NCBI GenBank assembly: GCA_016873995.1
Contig: VGVR01000005.1
Coordinates: 62,001 to 126,000, forward strand
Source of the DNA: Gemmatimonadota bacterium
Lineage (GTDB): Bacteria; Gemmatimonadota; Gemmatimonadetes; Longimicrobiales; Gaopeijiaceae
Direction: 5' to 3'
Length of the DNA: 64,000 bases
The stretch's first letter is position 1; every line of letters starts with the position of its first letter. The notes beneath the pieces were generated by a model. The model saw only the letters and a program-made list of their open reading frames with translations. It had not been told where the DNA came from and did no database searches. This document shows, piece by piece, positions 25,865 through 36,721 of the stretch. The translations under genes and the position numbers were made by a program.

Positions 25865-26641
25865 CTACCTCGACCTCGCGCCCATGGATAGCGCGATCGA
25901 CACGGCCTCGACCAGCGCGGTGGTGGTGCGCTCCTTCGCCTCCGCGTGTACTCCCACGCCCAGGGACATGGCCGCGGCGGTCGTGGTCGGCCCGATGGTC
26001 GCCACCACCGCTCGGCGAATCAGGCCTCGCCAGTCGGGACCCAACGACACGAAGCCGGCCACGGTGGACGGGCTGGTGAAGGTGACTGCGTCGACGCCGA
26101 TCTTCAGCTCCTCCAGCCCCGGACCCTCCGGCGCCACTGGAAGCGTCCGGTACGCGGTCACCACGTCCACCTCCGCGGCCCCGCGCCCCAGGAGCACGTG
26201 TGCGATCGCCGGGTCGGCCTTGTCGCCCAGCGCGAGAAGCACGCGACGACGCTCGACTTCGGGCAGCGAGCTCGCGAGCGAGCCCGACCTCTCTTCGCCG
26301 GGGACGAACGCCACTGACACGCCGCGCTCCTCGAGCGCCGCGGCCGTGACGCGACCGACCGCCGCCACGCGAACTGCAGGTAGGCTGGTGGGCTGAACGC
26401 CGAGGTGGGATGCGCGTGCGAGGGTCGCGCGCACTCCGTTCGCGCTGGTGAAGACGACCCAGTCGTAGACGGCAAGTCGCGATAGCGCGGCGTCCAGGTC
26501 CGCGAACGACGCAGGAGGCGTAATTCGGATCGTGGGGCACCGCACGGGCACCGCGCCCGCGGTGTCGAGCGCCGCGCAGAGCGCGTCCGCTTGTTCGTCG
26601 GCGCGGGTCACGACCACGCGCTTGGCCCAGAGGGCGCTCAC
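25865..26641 (-). CDS. hemD: Uroporphyrinogen-III synthase
   Basis: The 258-residue protein cyclises hydroxymethylbilane to uroporphyrinogen III. It shows the two-domain HemD pattern: KRVVVTRADEQADALCAAL at the start, YDWVVFTSANGVRATL, VAAVGRVTAAALEERG, then VDVVTAYRT, DAVTFTSPSTVAGF and ATIGPTTTAAAMSLGV. The GTG at 26641 overlaps the hemC stop (GTGA). The 180 bases between its stop and the ABC ATPase start hold nothing recognisable. Confidence 0.93.
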   Translation of the reverse strand: MSALWAKRVVVTRADEQADALCAALDTAGAVPVRCPTIRITPPASFADLDAALSRLAVYDWVVFTSANGVRATLARASHLGVQPTSLPAVRVAAVGRVTAAALEERGVSVAFVPGEERSGSLASSLPEVERRRVLLALGDKADPAIAHVLLGRGAAEVDVVTAYRTLPVAPEGPGLEELKIGVDAVTFTSPSTVAGFVSLGPDWRGLIRRAVVATIGPTTTAAAMSLGVGVHAEAKERTTTALVEAVSIALSMGARSR

Positions 26642-27552
26642 GTAAGCAGTTTGTCCGCGCCAGCGGCGAGCAGCTCCGCCGCGACCAGTCCAGCTAGCTC
26701 GACAGGGTCTCTGCCGGTAGCGGTGGAGCGGAGCATGGTCTTGCCGTCCATCGATCCCACGGCCGTGGTCAGCTCCAGGTCGTCGCCGACCCAGGTGGCG
26801 TACGCACCGATGGGTCGCGAACATCCGCCACCGAGCGCGCGCAAGCATTCGCGCTCTGCCCGGGTGCGCGCGTGCGCGCGCGCATCGTCGAGCGCCGCGA
26901 CGGCCGCACGCAGCTTCTCGTCCACGGCACCGAGCTGCACGGCCAGTGCGCCCTGACCGGGTGCGGGCGGAAATGCCCGCGGATCCAGACGCTCGCTGAC
27001 GCGGTCGGCAAGGCCGAGACGCTCGAGTCCCGCCACTGCCAAGACGATCGCATCGTACGCGCCTTCATCCAAGCGACCCACGCGGGTGTCCACGTTGCCT
27101 CGGATCGGCAAGATGGCTACGTCGGGCCTGAGGGAGCGCACCAGGCTGGTCCGCCGCGGGCTGGACGTCCCGACGCGCGCCCCGGCCGGCAGCGTCGCGA
27201 AGGTGAGGCCATCCCGGCTCACGAGGGCGTCGGCCGCGTCCGTTCTGAGCGGCACCGCCGCGACGTCCGGCGCGGGGGTGTCGCTCAAAGGCACGTCCTT
27301 GAGCGAGTGGACCGCCAGGTCGATCTGCCCCTCGGCGAGCGCCCTGTCGAGCTCAGACGTGAACGCGCCGGCCTCGGTCAGCTCGGTGAACGGCTGCTGG
27401 TCGACGTCGCCGCGTGTCACGACCGGCACGATCTCGACACGGCGCCCCGGCAGCGCACTCGCCAACCGCATGGCAACCCACCTGGCCTGCCAGAGGGAGA
27501 GCTTCGAGCCACGCGTGCCGAGGCGCACGCCCCGCGGGTCGTAGTACGTCAC
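26638..27552 (-). CDS. hemC: Porphobilinogen deaminase (hydroxymethylbilane synthase)
   Basis: The 304-residue enzyme polymerises four porphobilinogens. It contains LGTRGSKLSLWQARWV, the dipyrromethane-cofactor Cys244 in GGGCSRPIGAYA, AVHSLKDVPL, VGTSSPRRTSL and ILPIRGNVDTR, all diagnostic. The start is GTG at 27552. It is coupled to hemD. Haem synthesis next to the oxidase cluster is plausible but the gene order may be incidental. Confidence 0.96.
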   Translation of the reverse strand: MTYYDPRGVRLGTRGSKLSLWQARWVAMRLASALPGRRVEIVPVVTRGDVDQQPFTELTEAGAFTSELDRALAEGQIDLAVHSLKDVPLSDTPAPDVAAVPLRTDAADALVSRDGLTFATLPAGARVGTSSPRRTSLVRSLRPDVAILPIRGNVDTRVGRLDEGAYDAIVLAVAGLERLGLADRVSERLDPRAFPPAPGQGALAVQLGAVDEKLRAAVAALDDARAHARTRAERECLRALGGGCSRPIGAYATWVGDDLELTTAVGSMDGKTMLRSTATGRDPVELAGLVAAELLAAGADKLLT

Positions 27553-27628
27553 GCCGAAGAAGGTACCGCGAACCGGCGCCCCCTGTCCCTCGTCGGACTA
27601 CGCCGCGGCGCCCAGGAGGTGGATGCGC

Positions 27629-30310
27629 CTACAGCCCGAGCCAGTAGTTCACTTTCAGGATCAGGCGGTCGTCGGCAGGGGCACGGAAGAGCGCGCCCGC
27701 ATCTCGGGAGAGGTCGAAGTCGCCAATGCCCACCTGGTCATCCTGGGTGCGCTGCCACACCAGGAAGACGGTGGAGCCTGGACGGTACTCCCACCGGAGC
27801 ACGGCATTGCCGATCAGCGAACGGACGTTGAAATCGCGGTCGGTGAACGAGAAGTCCGATACGGCATCGCCATCGAAGTCCACCGAGAGGGTGCTGCCGG
27901 CCTGAGTCGGCGTCAGCACCGTGAAGTCGTACGACTTTGCGGCGGCCAGCTGCTTGTACCTGAGGAAGTCGCCCGAAGAGAGCAGGGGCTGCGCGAAGAC
28001 CTGGAGCGTCAGTGTAGGCGAGAACGTCCAGTCGACCCGCGCCTCCATGGAGAACTGGCGTTGCTCCAGGTCAGCGAAGAGGTACCGCGTGCCGTAGGTG
28101 GGAGCGTACGGCGGCGCACCCGTCGCGGTGACGTACTGATCGCCAGAGCGGAACCACCCGAAGCTCGGGCTGAAAGAGAGGGAGAGATTGTCCGACGGCC
28201 GGACTCCGAGCTCGACAGCCACCGATCGCGCTCTGCTAAAGCCCCTCCGTGCGGTGTTGGCGCCGAGAAACACGCCCAGCACCACAGCTTTCCTGCTGTC
28301 GCTGAAGAAGCTCGCCTGAAGATTGTTCGTGCCGGGGATCAGCATCATCGGCCCGCCGCGTGTGTGACGTCGGTTCACCTGGTCGAGCTGGTAGCCGAAG
28401 CCCACGCTGGCGCCCCAGTAGTTCAGGAACTGGCCCGATGCCTGGAAGTTGTAGTTGCCGTTCGTGCGCGCGTTCTGCCAGGAGTCGACGGACCAAGTAT
28501 CGTCGAGCGCTTCGTGGCTCCAATTGTGGAAAGAGCGGAAGCCCACGTTGTAGTTGCGGAACAGGCGACCCGGACGGATCTCGCGGTAGGTGATCTGCAC
28601 CCCGCCATCGAGCACTTCGGTCCGGGTCGAGAAGCCGAGGTCGTTCACTTCGAAGCCCTTCGTGACCTCAGCGGCCCAGATGGAGCCCGTCCAGTGCTCT
28701 CCGTTCCGCTTCTCGAGAGTCAGGCGCCAATCCCGGCCGGTGATGGACGTGGCGGTCGAATCAACGGCGAAGCGCGTCGCATCCGGCCGTTGGAAGTAAT
28801 GGACGCTGGAGCGCTGGATCCGTGTGATCGCAGCCTCGTCACCGCTCACGTGACTACCCGACAGATACCCGAAGACCGCCCAAGCCCGCCCGGCGAACTG
28901 ATGATTGAAGCGGACGCCGCCGTTGAACGCAAACGTGGGGAGCCAGTCGCAGGATCCGTCGGAGGGGAGATCGCGGGAGAGAACGGTGCCGAGCACGCCG
29001 ACCTGCGACGCTCCGCCGCGGAAGTCCTTCACCAAGCTCGCCGCGCCGAACTCCGCGCGCGGCTCCACCAGAAAGTCGGTCGTGACATTTCCGGGAAACA
29101 GACCGTCGCCGTGCTCGCTCCCCGTCAGCGCGGCCAGCGCCCCGAGCGTGAGCCCGTTCGAGGTGCGACCCGTGAGCTTCGTCGCGCCGAGAATGGTGGC
29201 ATTCGACGGCAGCTCGGTGAACAGAGCGCCGGACGGTGCCCTCCCCTGCGGCGCGCGTCCGACCCTCCGGCTATAGAAGAGCCGGCCTCCAGCAGACAGA
29301 CCGAAATCGAACACGCGTGCGTCTTCGACGAAGAACGGGCGCCGCTCCTCGAAGAACGTTTCGAACGCGCTGAGGTTGATCACCGCTGGGTCCGCCTCGA
29401 CTTGCCCGAAGTCGGGGTTGATCGTGGCGTCCAGCGTGAAGGCGGCGCCGAGCCCGTAGCTCACGTCGGCCCCGATGCGCGCGTCGGCTGCGGTGCCGTC
29501 GAAGAACGGATCGCCATCGACTGATGGCCCGCGGTGGAGGCTGCTCACGACGTAGGGAACCACCTCGAGGCGACGTGCGGAGCGCGGCGTGAGAACTCCG
29601 TCGGTTCGCGCCCACTGGCTGACGTTGCCACGCCGAAGGCCCGACACCAGCGAGTAGTGGGCCTCCTCGTTGCTCGCGATACGGCGCCGGTAGAAGTTCA
29701 CGCCCCAGGACTGCGGCTCCTCGGAGGCCTCGTAGCGAATCTGCGCCAGAGGGATGCGCATTTCCGCGGTCCAGCCCTGGGCATCGATTCGCACGTCCGA
29801 CTCCCAGACTGCATCCCAGGCGCCGTCTTCCCGATCGTCCTCGAAGAAGTAGACGTCGCGTTGCACATTGGCTGCACTGACGACGAAACCGTAGCCGGTG
29901 AGTCCATCCAGGTCCGGATCGAGGAGCACGGCGAACTCGTCGTGCTCCCCCTCGTTGTCGCGTCTGCTCAGCCGCGCGACGATGCTCTCCGGCTCGGCGT
30001 CCCACATGCGCGCCGCGATCCAAACCGAGCCCTCGCCAAACAGAACGCGCACCTCGGTGTCGTTCTCGGCGGGCTCCCCTTCGACCGGTTCGCGTTGGGT
30101 GAACCCGCGAAAGACCCGTCCGCTGGCCCACTGGGGCTCATCGATGACTCCGTCGATGGCGATGTCACCGAGCTCGGCGCTGGCGTCGAGCGCCACCGGC
30201 GCTTCAGGAGAGACCGGCGTGGGGCGCACCTGCGCACCGCCGTAGGCCGGATGGCACAGCAAAGCGAGCAAGACCGAAACGGACGCCCGGCTGAGAATCG
30301 AGAGGCGCAT
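27629..30310 (-). CDS. CBM9-like/DUF5916 secreted beta-barrel protein
   Basis: The 893-residue protein has a signal peptide (SVLLALLCHPAYGGAQ), an N-terminal CBM9-like domain (about 45-230: IAIDGVIDEPQWASGRVFRG, WIAARMWDAEPESI, WTAEMRIPLAQIRYE) and a DUF5916 barrel with FFEERRPFFVEDARVFDF at its entry. The C-terminus ends in beta-strands closing VLRWEYRPGSTVFLVWQR and LILKVNYWLGL, as in outer-membrane proteins. It is a paralogue of 14118-17048 but lacks the NTF2-like domain and the polyglycine. Its frame is uninterrupted. It is probably a surface protein for polymer or peptide use; substrate unknown. Confidence 0.85.
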   Translation of the reverse strand: MRLSILSRASVSVLLALLCHPAYGGAQVRPTPVSPEAPVALDASAELGDIAIDGVIDEPQWASGRVFRGFTQREPVEGEPAENDTEVRVLFGEGSVWIAARMWDAEPESIVARLSRRDNEGEHDEFAVLLDPDLDGLTGYGFVVSAANVQRDVYFFEDDREDGAWDAVWESDVRIDAQGWTAEMRIPLAQIRYEASEEPQSWGVNFYRRRIASNEEAHYSLVSGLRRGNVSQWARTDGVLTPRSARRLEVVPYVVSSLHRGPSVDGDPFFDGTAADARIGADVSYGLGAAFTLDATINPDFGQVEADPAVINLSAFETFFEERRPFFVEDARVFDFGLSAGGRLFYSRRVGRAPQGRAPSGALFTELPSNATILGATKLTGRTSNGLTLGALAALTGSEHGDGLFPGNVTTDFLVEPRAEFGAASLVKDFRGGASQVGVLGTVLSRDLPSDGSCDWLPTFAFNGGVRFNHQFAGRAWAVFGYLSGSHVSGDEAAITRIQRSSVHYFQRPDATRFAVDSTATSITGRDWRLTLEKRNGEHWTGSIWAAEVTKGFEVNDLGFSTRTEVLDGGVQITYREIRPGRLFRNYNVGFRSFHNWSHEALDDTWSVDSWQNARTNGNYNFQASGQFLNYWGASVGFGYQLDQVNRRHTRGGPMMLIPGTNNLQASFFSDSRKAVVLGVFLGANTARRGFSRARSVAVELGVRPSDNLSLSFSPSFGWFRSGDQYVTATGAPPYAPTYGTRYLFADLEQRQFSMEARVDWTFSPTLTLQVFAQPLLSSGDFLRYKQLAAAKSYDFTVLTPTQAGSTLSVDFDGDAVSDFSFTDRDFNVRSLIGNAVLRWEYRPGSTVFLVWQRTQDDQVGIGDFDLSRDAGALFRAPADDRLILKVNYWLGL

Positions 30311-30366
30311 GGGAGTGGGAGGTATTACGCGCGAGCCCGGGCTTCGGTTGCGCGCTTACAGGACGC

Positions 30367-31062
30367 CTACGACGTCATGAACCTGGCGAAGATCAACGCG
30401 AACGCGACCGTGACCACCAACATGAAGGTGAGTGCCGAGCCGACGCTCCGCCGGCGGTCGATGGCGTGCGCACCGAGCGCCACCACGAACGTCGACCAGA
30501 GCTGCAGGAGATCCATGAACCGGAAGACATTCAGGAGATAGCCTGGCTCCAGGAAGAAGAGGAAGCTCGCGAGGCTCAGCGAGAACTGCGGATCGCCGGT
30601 CTGGATGCGCAGGGGCACGAGGGGCAACGAGAGCAGCGTCGGAATGAACATCGCGTGCACGAACACCGCGAAATACTGCTTGAACCGTCCTTCGTCTCCC
30701 AGGATGAAGGCGAAGATGAACGTGTAGATCCCCGACATGAGAAGTCCGACCAGTGCGATGGCCAGCGCGCTCCCGCCGATCGAGAAGTAGCGGATCATCT
30801 GCAGGGTCCGGTCGCTCATGGGCGGCGGCGTGACCCCACGCGCGAGGGCAGCCCGGCGTTGGACCTCGACCATCAACTCGGGTGGGAGAAGCGCCGTCGA
30901 TATCGTCACGAGCACCATCGACACGAGGAGCGCCCCGACCCACCTCGGGTTGCTCGCCATGGCCTCGACCATCTTCCCAGGACTGAAGAACGTGTCGAGG
31001 AGCCGTCTGGGCAGGCGCGGCGCGGCTCGAGCGGCCTCCGGGATCTCGGATCCCGGATTCAT
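30367..31062 (-). CDS. Yip1-family-like integral membrane protein
   Basis: The 231-residue protein has five hydrophobic segments: WVGALLVSMVLVTISTALLP, GGSALAIALVGLLMSGIYTF, YFAVFVHAMFIPTLLSLPLV, LWSTFVVALGAHAI and ALTFMLVVTVAFALIFARF. The N-terminal SPGKMVEAMASNPRWV and overall layout match the bacterial YIP1 (PF04893) proteins. Its role is unknown. The start overlaps the stop of the lipoprotein gene by ATGA (31062-31059), so both are expressed together. Confidence 0.78.
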   Translation of the reverse strand: MNPGSEIPEAARAAPRLPRRLLDTFFSPGKMVEAMASNPRWVGALLVSMVLVTISTALLPPELMVEVQRRAALARGVTPPPMSDRTLQMIRYFSIGGSALAIALVGLLMSGIYTFIFAFILGDEGRFKQYFAVFVHAMFIPTLLSLPLVPLRIQTGDPQFSLSLASFLFFLEPGYLLNVFRFMDLLQLWSTFVVALGAHAIDRRRSVGSALTFMLVVTVAFALIFARFMTS

Positions 31063-31880
31063 CGAGGTGCGAGGCGCGCACTCGAGCTCATGTCGAAGCG
31101 CGTGGGCAGCCTAGCCGGAAGAAGCGGCGTCTGCACCGATCCGGTCCCGTTCATGTGGGTGGCGCGCTCGACCATGAGCCCCCGCTGGAGGTCCCAGAGC
31201 ACGTGCCCGTCCAGCTCCAGGTTCGTGGTCTGCTCGATCTCCGTCCCCTGCATGCTCAGCGCCTGCGTCATCTCCGACGTGCCGGTGAACGTGATGTGCA
31301 GCAGGGATGCGCCGCCCACGAGTGTGTCACCGACGACGGTGTAGTCGAGCACCGTGCGCTGGCCGCCTCCTCCCTCGCTCTCGAACGCGACCGTATCGCT
31401 CCATCGGTCGCCCACGGCAACCGCGATTCCTGGCAGCGCCGGAAAGAACGAGTGCGCCATCTGCTCGGGAGGAACTAGCTGTCTCGCCGCAGCATCGATC
31501 TCCGGCATGGAAACGAGACTGACCTCGCCGCGGCGGCCGAGCGTGAAGACCAGGTCGCCGGTCACGCTGCTCTCGTCGAACGTCATCGGCCCAGCTATGG
31601 GGACCGCGACCGTCGCGTCCAGATCTTCGAGCCGGAGCGTGACGGAGAGGCCGTCGTCCGCACGGGCGAAGCTCACGGCATACTCGGCCGCTGACGCCAC
31701 GTCCAGTGCGAGGCTCTGGCCGAGCGCCTCGATGGAGATCACGGCGGTGTCGCCCACCACATACGACACCTCGGGCTCCGTTGGGAGTCGATACGCGAGT
31801 GCCGGCGGCGTCGAAGGACCCCCTCCGCACGACGCCAGCAGCCAGGTCACCGCCGCGACCACTCCTTTCCATCCGCGCAT
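31059..31880 (-). CDS. Lipoprotein of unknown function
   Basis: The 273-residue protein has a lipobox-type signal (GVVAAVTWLLASCGGGPS) and a beta-rich body: VSYVVGDTAVISIEALGQSL, ITFTGTSEMTQALSMQ, GHVLWDLQRGLMVERATHMN. It resembles the DUF6263-type secreted proteins, but I would not assign it firmly. It is translationally coupled to the Yip1-like gene. The paired genes may form an envelope unit. Confidence 0.65.
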   Translation of the reverse strand: MRGWKGVVAAVTWLLASCGGGPSTPPALAYRLPTEPEVSYVVGDTAVISIEALGQSLALDVASAAEYAVSFARADDGLSVTLRLEDLDATVAVPIAGPMTFDESSVTGDLVFTLGRRGEVSLVSMPEIDAAARQLVPPEQMAHSFFPALPGIAVAVGDRWSDTVAFESEGGGGQRTVLDYTVVGDTLVGGASLLHITFTGTSEMTQALSMQGTEIEQTTNLELDGHVLWDLQRGLMVERATHMNGTGSVQTPLLPARLPTRFDMSSSARLAPR

Positions 31881-32041
31881 CAGCGCCTCTCCTCGGTTGC
31901 CGACCGGGTGACAGTGTAGCCTACGGCTCCAGCACGTGGAATCTTCACCCCCGCCCGCCCTTGGCCGTCCCGGGGGGACCTGGTATCGTCAGACCCCTCC
32001 AGCTGACCTGGGGGGCGGCATTCCGCGACGAGACGCAACGT

Positions 32042-32602
32042 ATGAGCTTCCGGACCAACCCCGATCGCATCCTCGAGAACATCGATCGCGCGCGCAACCG
32101 CGATGCCGAGGCGGCGGGGCTCTACGTCGATCGACAGGCGATGGGGCGCGACCTCGACACCGAGATCCCGGACCTCGATGCCACCACCACCGAGCGCTTG
32201 AAGCGGATCTTCACGATCCTGGAGCGAGCGTACACGAAGGCGGCAGGGCGTGCCGAGCTCGGGCGCCTCGCCTCGCGGTTCCAGGCGGTCGGTGACATCC
32301 ACCACCACCACGCGCGTGGGGACGTCAGCATCTCGGTGCAGTACCTCGATCACGATCGCTTCGACGACGTCGGCGTGTCCCCCTTCGAGATCAAGCCCTA
32401 CCAGATCGCGGACGCCAAAAAGGAGACGAAGACCAGCCGCGCGGACGTGAACGCGCTCAAGGTGCTTCGTAAGCTTCTGCGCGAGGGTATCCTCGCCGCC
32501 TATCAGAAGCTCGAGCCGCGGCTGCGCGACGCGCTGCGCGACCGGGCCGACATGGGCCACGTCCAGGTCCAGGTCACCGTCGACCTCCGCCCGGCGGAGT
32601 AG
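32042..32602 (+). CDS. Conserved cytoplasmic protein of unknown function
   Basis: The 186-residue protein starts MSFRTNPDRILENIDRARNR. It appears helical in the first half, with a charged central region (GDIHHHHARGDVSISVQYLD) that includes four consecutive His, then KPYQIADAKKETKTSRADVN and a helical C-terminus (VLRKLLREGILAAYQKLEPR) ending MGHVQVQVTVDLRPAE. No signal or membrane segment is visible. It precedes the alkaline-phosphatase-superfamily gene by 18 bases on the same strand. Unrecognised; the His cluster could bind metal. Confidence 0.68.
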   Translation: MSFRTNPDRILENIDRARNRDAEAAGLYVDRQAMGRDLDTEIPDLDATTTERLKRIFTILERAYTKAAGRAELGRLASRFQAVGDIHHHHARGDVSISVQYLDHDRFDDVGVSPFEIKPYQIADAKKETKTSRADVNALKVLRKLLREGILAAYQKLEPRLRDALRDRADMGHVQVQVTVDLRPAE

Positions 32603-32620
32603 CGGTTCGGTCGGACGCGC

Positions 32621-33550
32621 ATGGGCGGTGTGAGTCGACCCTCCCGCGTCCTGCTCGTCTTCCTCGACGGGGTTGGAGTCGGCCCGGACGACGCGGAGGT
32701 CAACCCGTTCGTCCATGCGGCCGACCGGCTACCGACGCTCGTGCGGTCGATGGGGGACGACGTGCCGACGCTCGAGCGACCACTGGTCTCGGGCCCGAGC
32801 GGCCTTTCGTTTCCCCTCGCCGCGACCCTCGACGTCGAAGGCACGCCCCAGAGCGGGACTGGACAAGTGGCCCTGCTCACGGGCGAGAACGCGGCCGAGC
32901 TCTTCGGTGGACACTTCGGGCCGTGGACGCCGGTGCGGCTGCGTCCGCTCTTGGAGGAACGCAGCGTGCTGCGCCTGGCCGCCGACGCCGGGCGGACGGT
33001 CGCCTTCGCCAACGCGTACCCGCGTGGTTGGCCCGGCCCAGCCGGCGGTCGCCGCCTCGCCGGGCCGCCCTTGGCGGCACGCGCCGCCGGCCTGCTCGAC
33101 CGCCACGAAGAGGCGCTCGGCCGAGGTGAGGCTGTGGCGAGCGAGATCCTGAACGACGGGTGGCGCCGCCACCTCGGCCACGCCTCGCTTCCCGAGGTGA
33201 CGGCGAAGCAGGCTGGCACCAATCTGGCGCGCATCGCCGGGGACGCCGACCTCACGCTCTTCGCGCACTACGCCACCGACAGCGCGGGGCACGCCCAGGA
33301 CATGGACCGGGCCGTGGCGGCGCTCGAGCGCGTGGATGCATTCCTCGAGGGCGTACTCTCCGCACTCGATCCCGACACGCTCCTTCTGGTCGCGAGCGAC
33401 CACGGCAACCTGGAGGACGTTCGCACCGGGCACACCCGCAACCCGGCGCTCGGCATGGCCGTCGGGCCGGGTGCCGAAGCGGCCGAGGGCCTACGCGACC
33501 TCCGTGACGTCACGCCCTTCGTGCTGAGGATGTTGGGCGTGGGGGAATGA
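32621..33550 (+). CDS. Alkaline-phosphatase-superfamily metalloenzyme (phosphoglycerate mutase/phosphopentomutase-like)
   Basis: The 309-residue protein has the metalloenzyme signature at both ends: VLLVFLDGVGVGPDDAEVNP with metal Asp and the GTPQSGTGQVALLTGEN segment containing the nucleophile-type Thr/Ser, then HYATDSAGHAQDMDRA and LLVASDHGNLEDVRTGHTRN with DHGN and the metal-binding His. It is shorter than iPGM (about 510) and resembles the uncharacterised PGAM-like/metalloenzyme proteins. The substrate is probably a phosphate ester. ATG at 32621. Confidence 0.85.
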   Translation: MGGVSRPSRVLLVFLDGVGVGPDDAEVNPFVHAADRLPTLVRSMGDDVPTLERPLVSGPSGLSFPLAATLDVEGTPQSGTGQVALLTGENAAELFGGHFGPWTPVRLRPLLEERSVLRLAADAGRTVAFANAYPRGWPGPAGGRRLAGPPLAARAAGLLDRHEEALGRGEAVASEILNDGWRRHLGHASLPEVTAKQAGTNLARIAGDADLTLFAHYATDSAGHAQDMDRAVAALERVDAFLEGVLSALDPDTLLLVASDHGNLEDVRTGHTRNPALGMAVGPGAEAAEGLRDLRDVTPFVLRMLGVGE

Positions 33551-33607
33551 GGCTTCGGCGTCCCGTTCGGCTATGGGCGCGCCCCATGACGCCTGTCATC
33601 CTCCGCC

Positions 33608-35368
<1,761 letters not shown>

Positions 35369-36484
35369 GGCCGCGCGGTGATGATGCACTTCCGAACCGT
35401 CCGCGCTTCCAGGAAGTCCGCGTCGATCTCGACGCCGATCCCGGGCCCGCTCGGCACGTCCATGAGGCCCTCGATCACCCGCAGCTCCGGTGACACGACG
35501 TCCCGCTCCCAGTAACGACGACTCGCGGAGATGTCTCCCGGCAGCTCGAAGCCGGGCAGGGACGCCAACGCCAGGTTGTGGGCCCGTCCGACGCCCGACT
35601 CGAGCATGCCACCGCACCATACCGGCCGTCCGGAAGCACGCGCGATGTCGTGTACGCGAAGGCTCTCGGCGTGCCCACCGAGCCGACCCGGTTTCACGTT
35701 CAGGACATCGCAGGCGTTCTGCTCGATGGCACGACGGGCGTCGGCCGCGGTCGCGATCGACTCGTCCAGGCAGATCGGCGTCGTGAGCTCGCGCCGGAGC
35801 CGTGCGTGGCTCGCGAGGTCGTCCGCTGCCAGGGGCTGCTCGAGCAGCTCGAGCCCGAGCGCGTCGAGCTCTTTGAGGCGCCCGACGTCCGACAGCGTAT
35901 AAGAAGCGTTCGCGTCGGCCCAAAAATGAATGGTGGGGAAGCGTTCTCTGAGCGCGGACAACATGTCGACGTCGCGGCCCGGCTCGATCTTCACTTTGAT
36001 GCGCGCGTAGCCGTCCGCGAGGTAGGCGGCGACCACTTCGAGCAGCTGCTCGTCGGACGGTTGGAGGCCGACGCTCACGCCCACCGCCACCTCTGTTCGC
36101 GTGCCGCCGAGCTTTACGGAGAGCGAAACCCCGGCCGCACGCGCGTCCAGGTCCCATGCGGCCATCTCCAAGGCGGCGACCGCCATTCGGTCGGTGGTCG
36201 CGCCGCTTCCCACCAGCTCGGACGGGTTCGTGAAGTCGCGGCCCAGCGCGCGCGGAAGCAGAGATGCCTCCAGCGCTCGCCAGGCACTCTCCGGCGTCTC
36301 CGGGGAGGAGGGGTCTGCGCCTGCCACGCACTCCCCCCACCCCTCCAACCCGCCACCCTCGAGCGTCACCAGCACGATGCGTCGCTCGTCGGCCACGCCC
36401 TTGCTGGTCACGAACGGCTCGCGCAGGCGGAGGCGGATCTCGCGGAGCGTCGCGCGCTCGAGCTTCACAGTGCTCACCCGGCCC

Positions 36485-36721
36485 TCACCCGGATGCCTCC
36501 GTCTCCATGAGGAGCTCGGCAGGAGCGCGGCGCGCGAGGCGCACCGCGAAGCCTCGCTCGGTGAGCGCTCGGATCAGGCTCGCCTGCACCGCCACCTGCG
36601 ACTCCTTCACGTCGCTCGGAGGCTCGTGCGACGCGAGCTCTACCAGCAGGTCGAACATCGAGCGGCGTCGTCCTGTCAGGTACTCGAGGATCGCGCCCAC
36701 CCGACCCTCCATGCGACTCAT
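36485..36721 (-). pseudogene. N-terminal remnant of an M20-family peptidase
   Basis: The 78-residue reading frame aligns with the first part of glutamate-carboxypeptidase/M20 peptidases: YLTGRRRSMFDLLVELASHE, then SQVAVQASLIRALTERGFAV and LARRAPAELLMETEASG. In intact relatives the next residues carry the first metal ligand (GHxDTVWP), but here TGA at 36485-36487 follows and the next gene begins 7 bases later. So the catalytic domain is missing, presumably deleted. The start overlaps the glcF stop by ATGA. It could still encode a small protein, but catalysis is impossible. Confidence 0.65.

Noticed and set aside
27623-29524. 633-codon plus-strand frame opposite the DUF5916 gene
   Set aside because: Shadow of the uninterrupted DUF5916 gene; composition-biased and without motifs.
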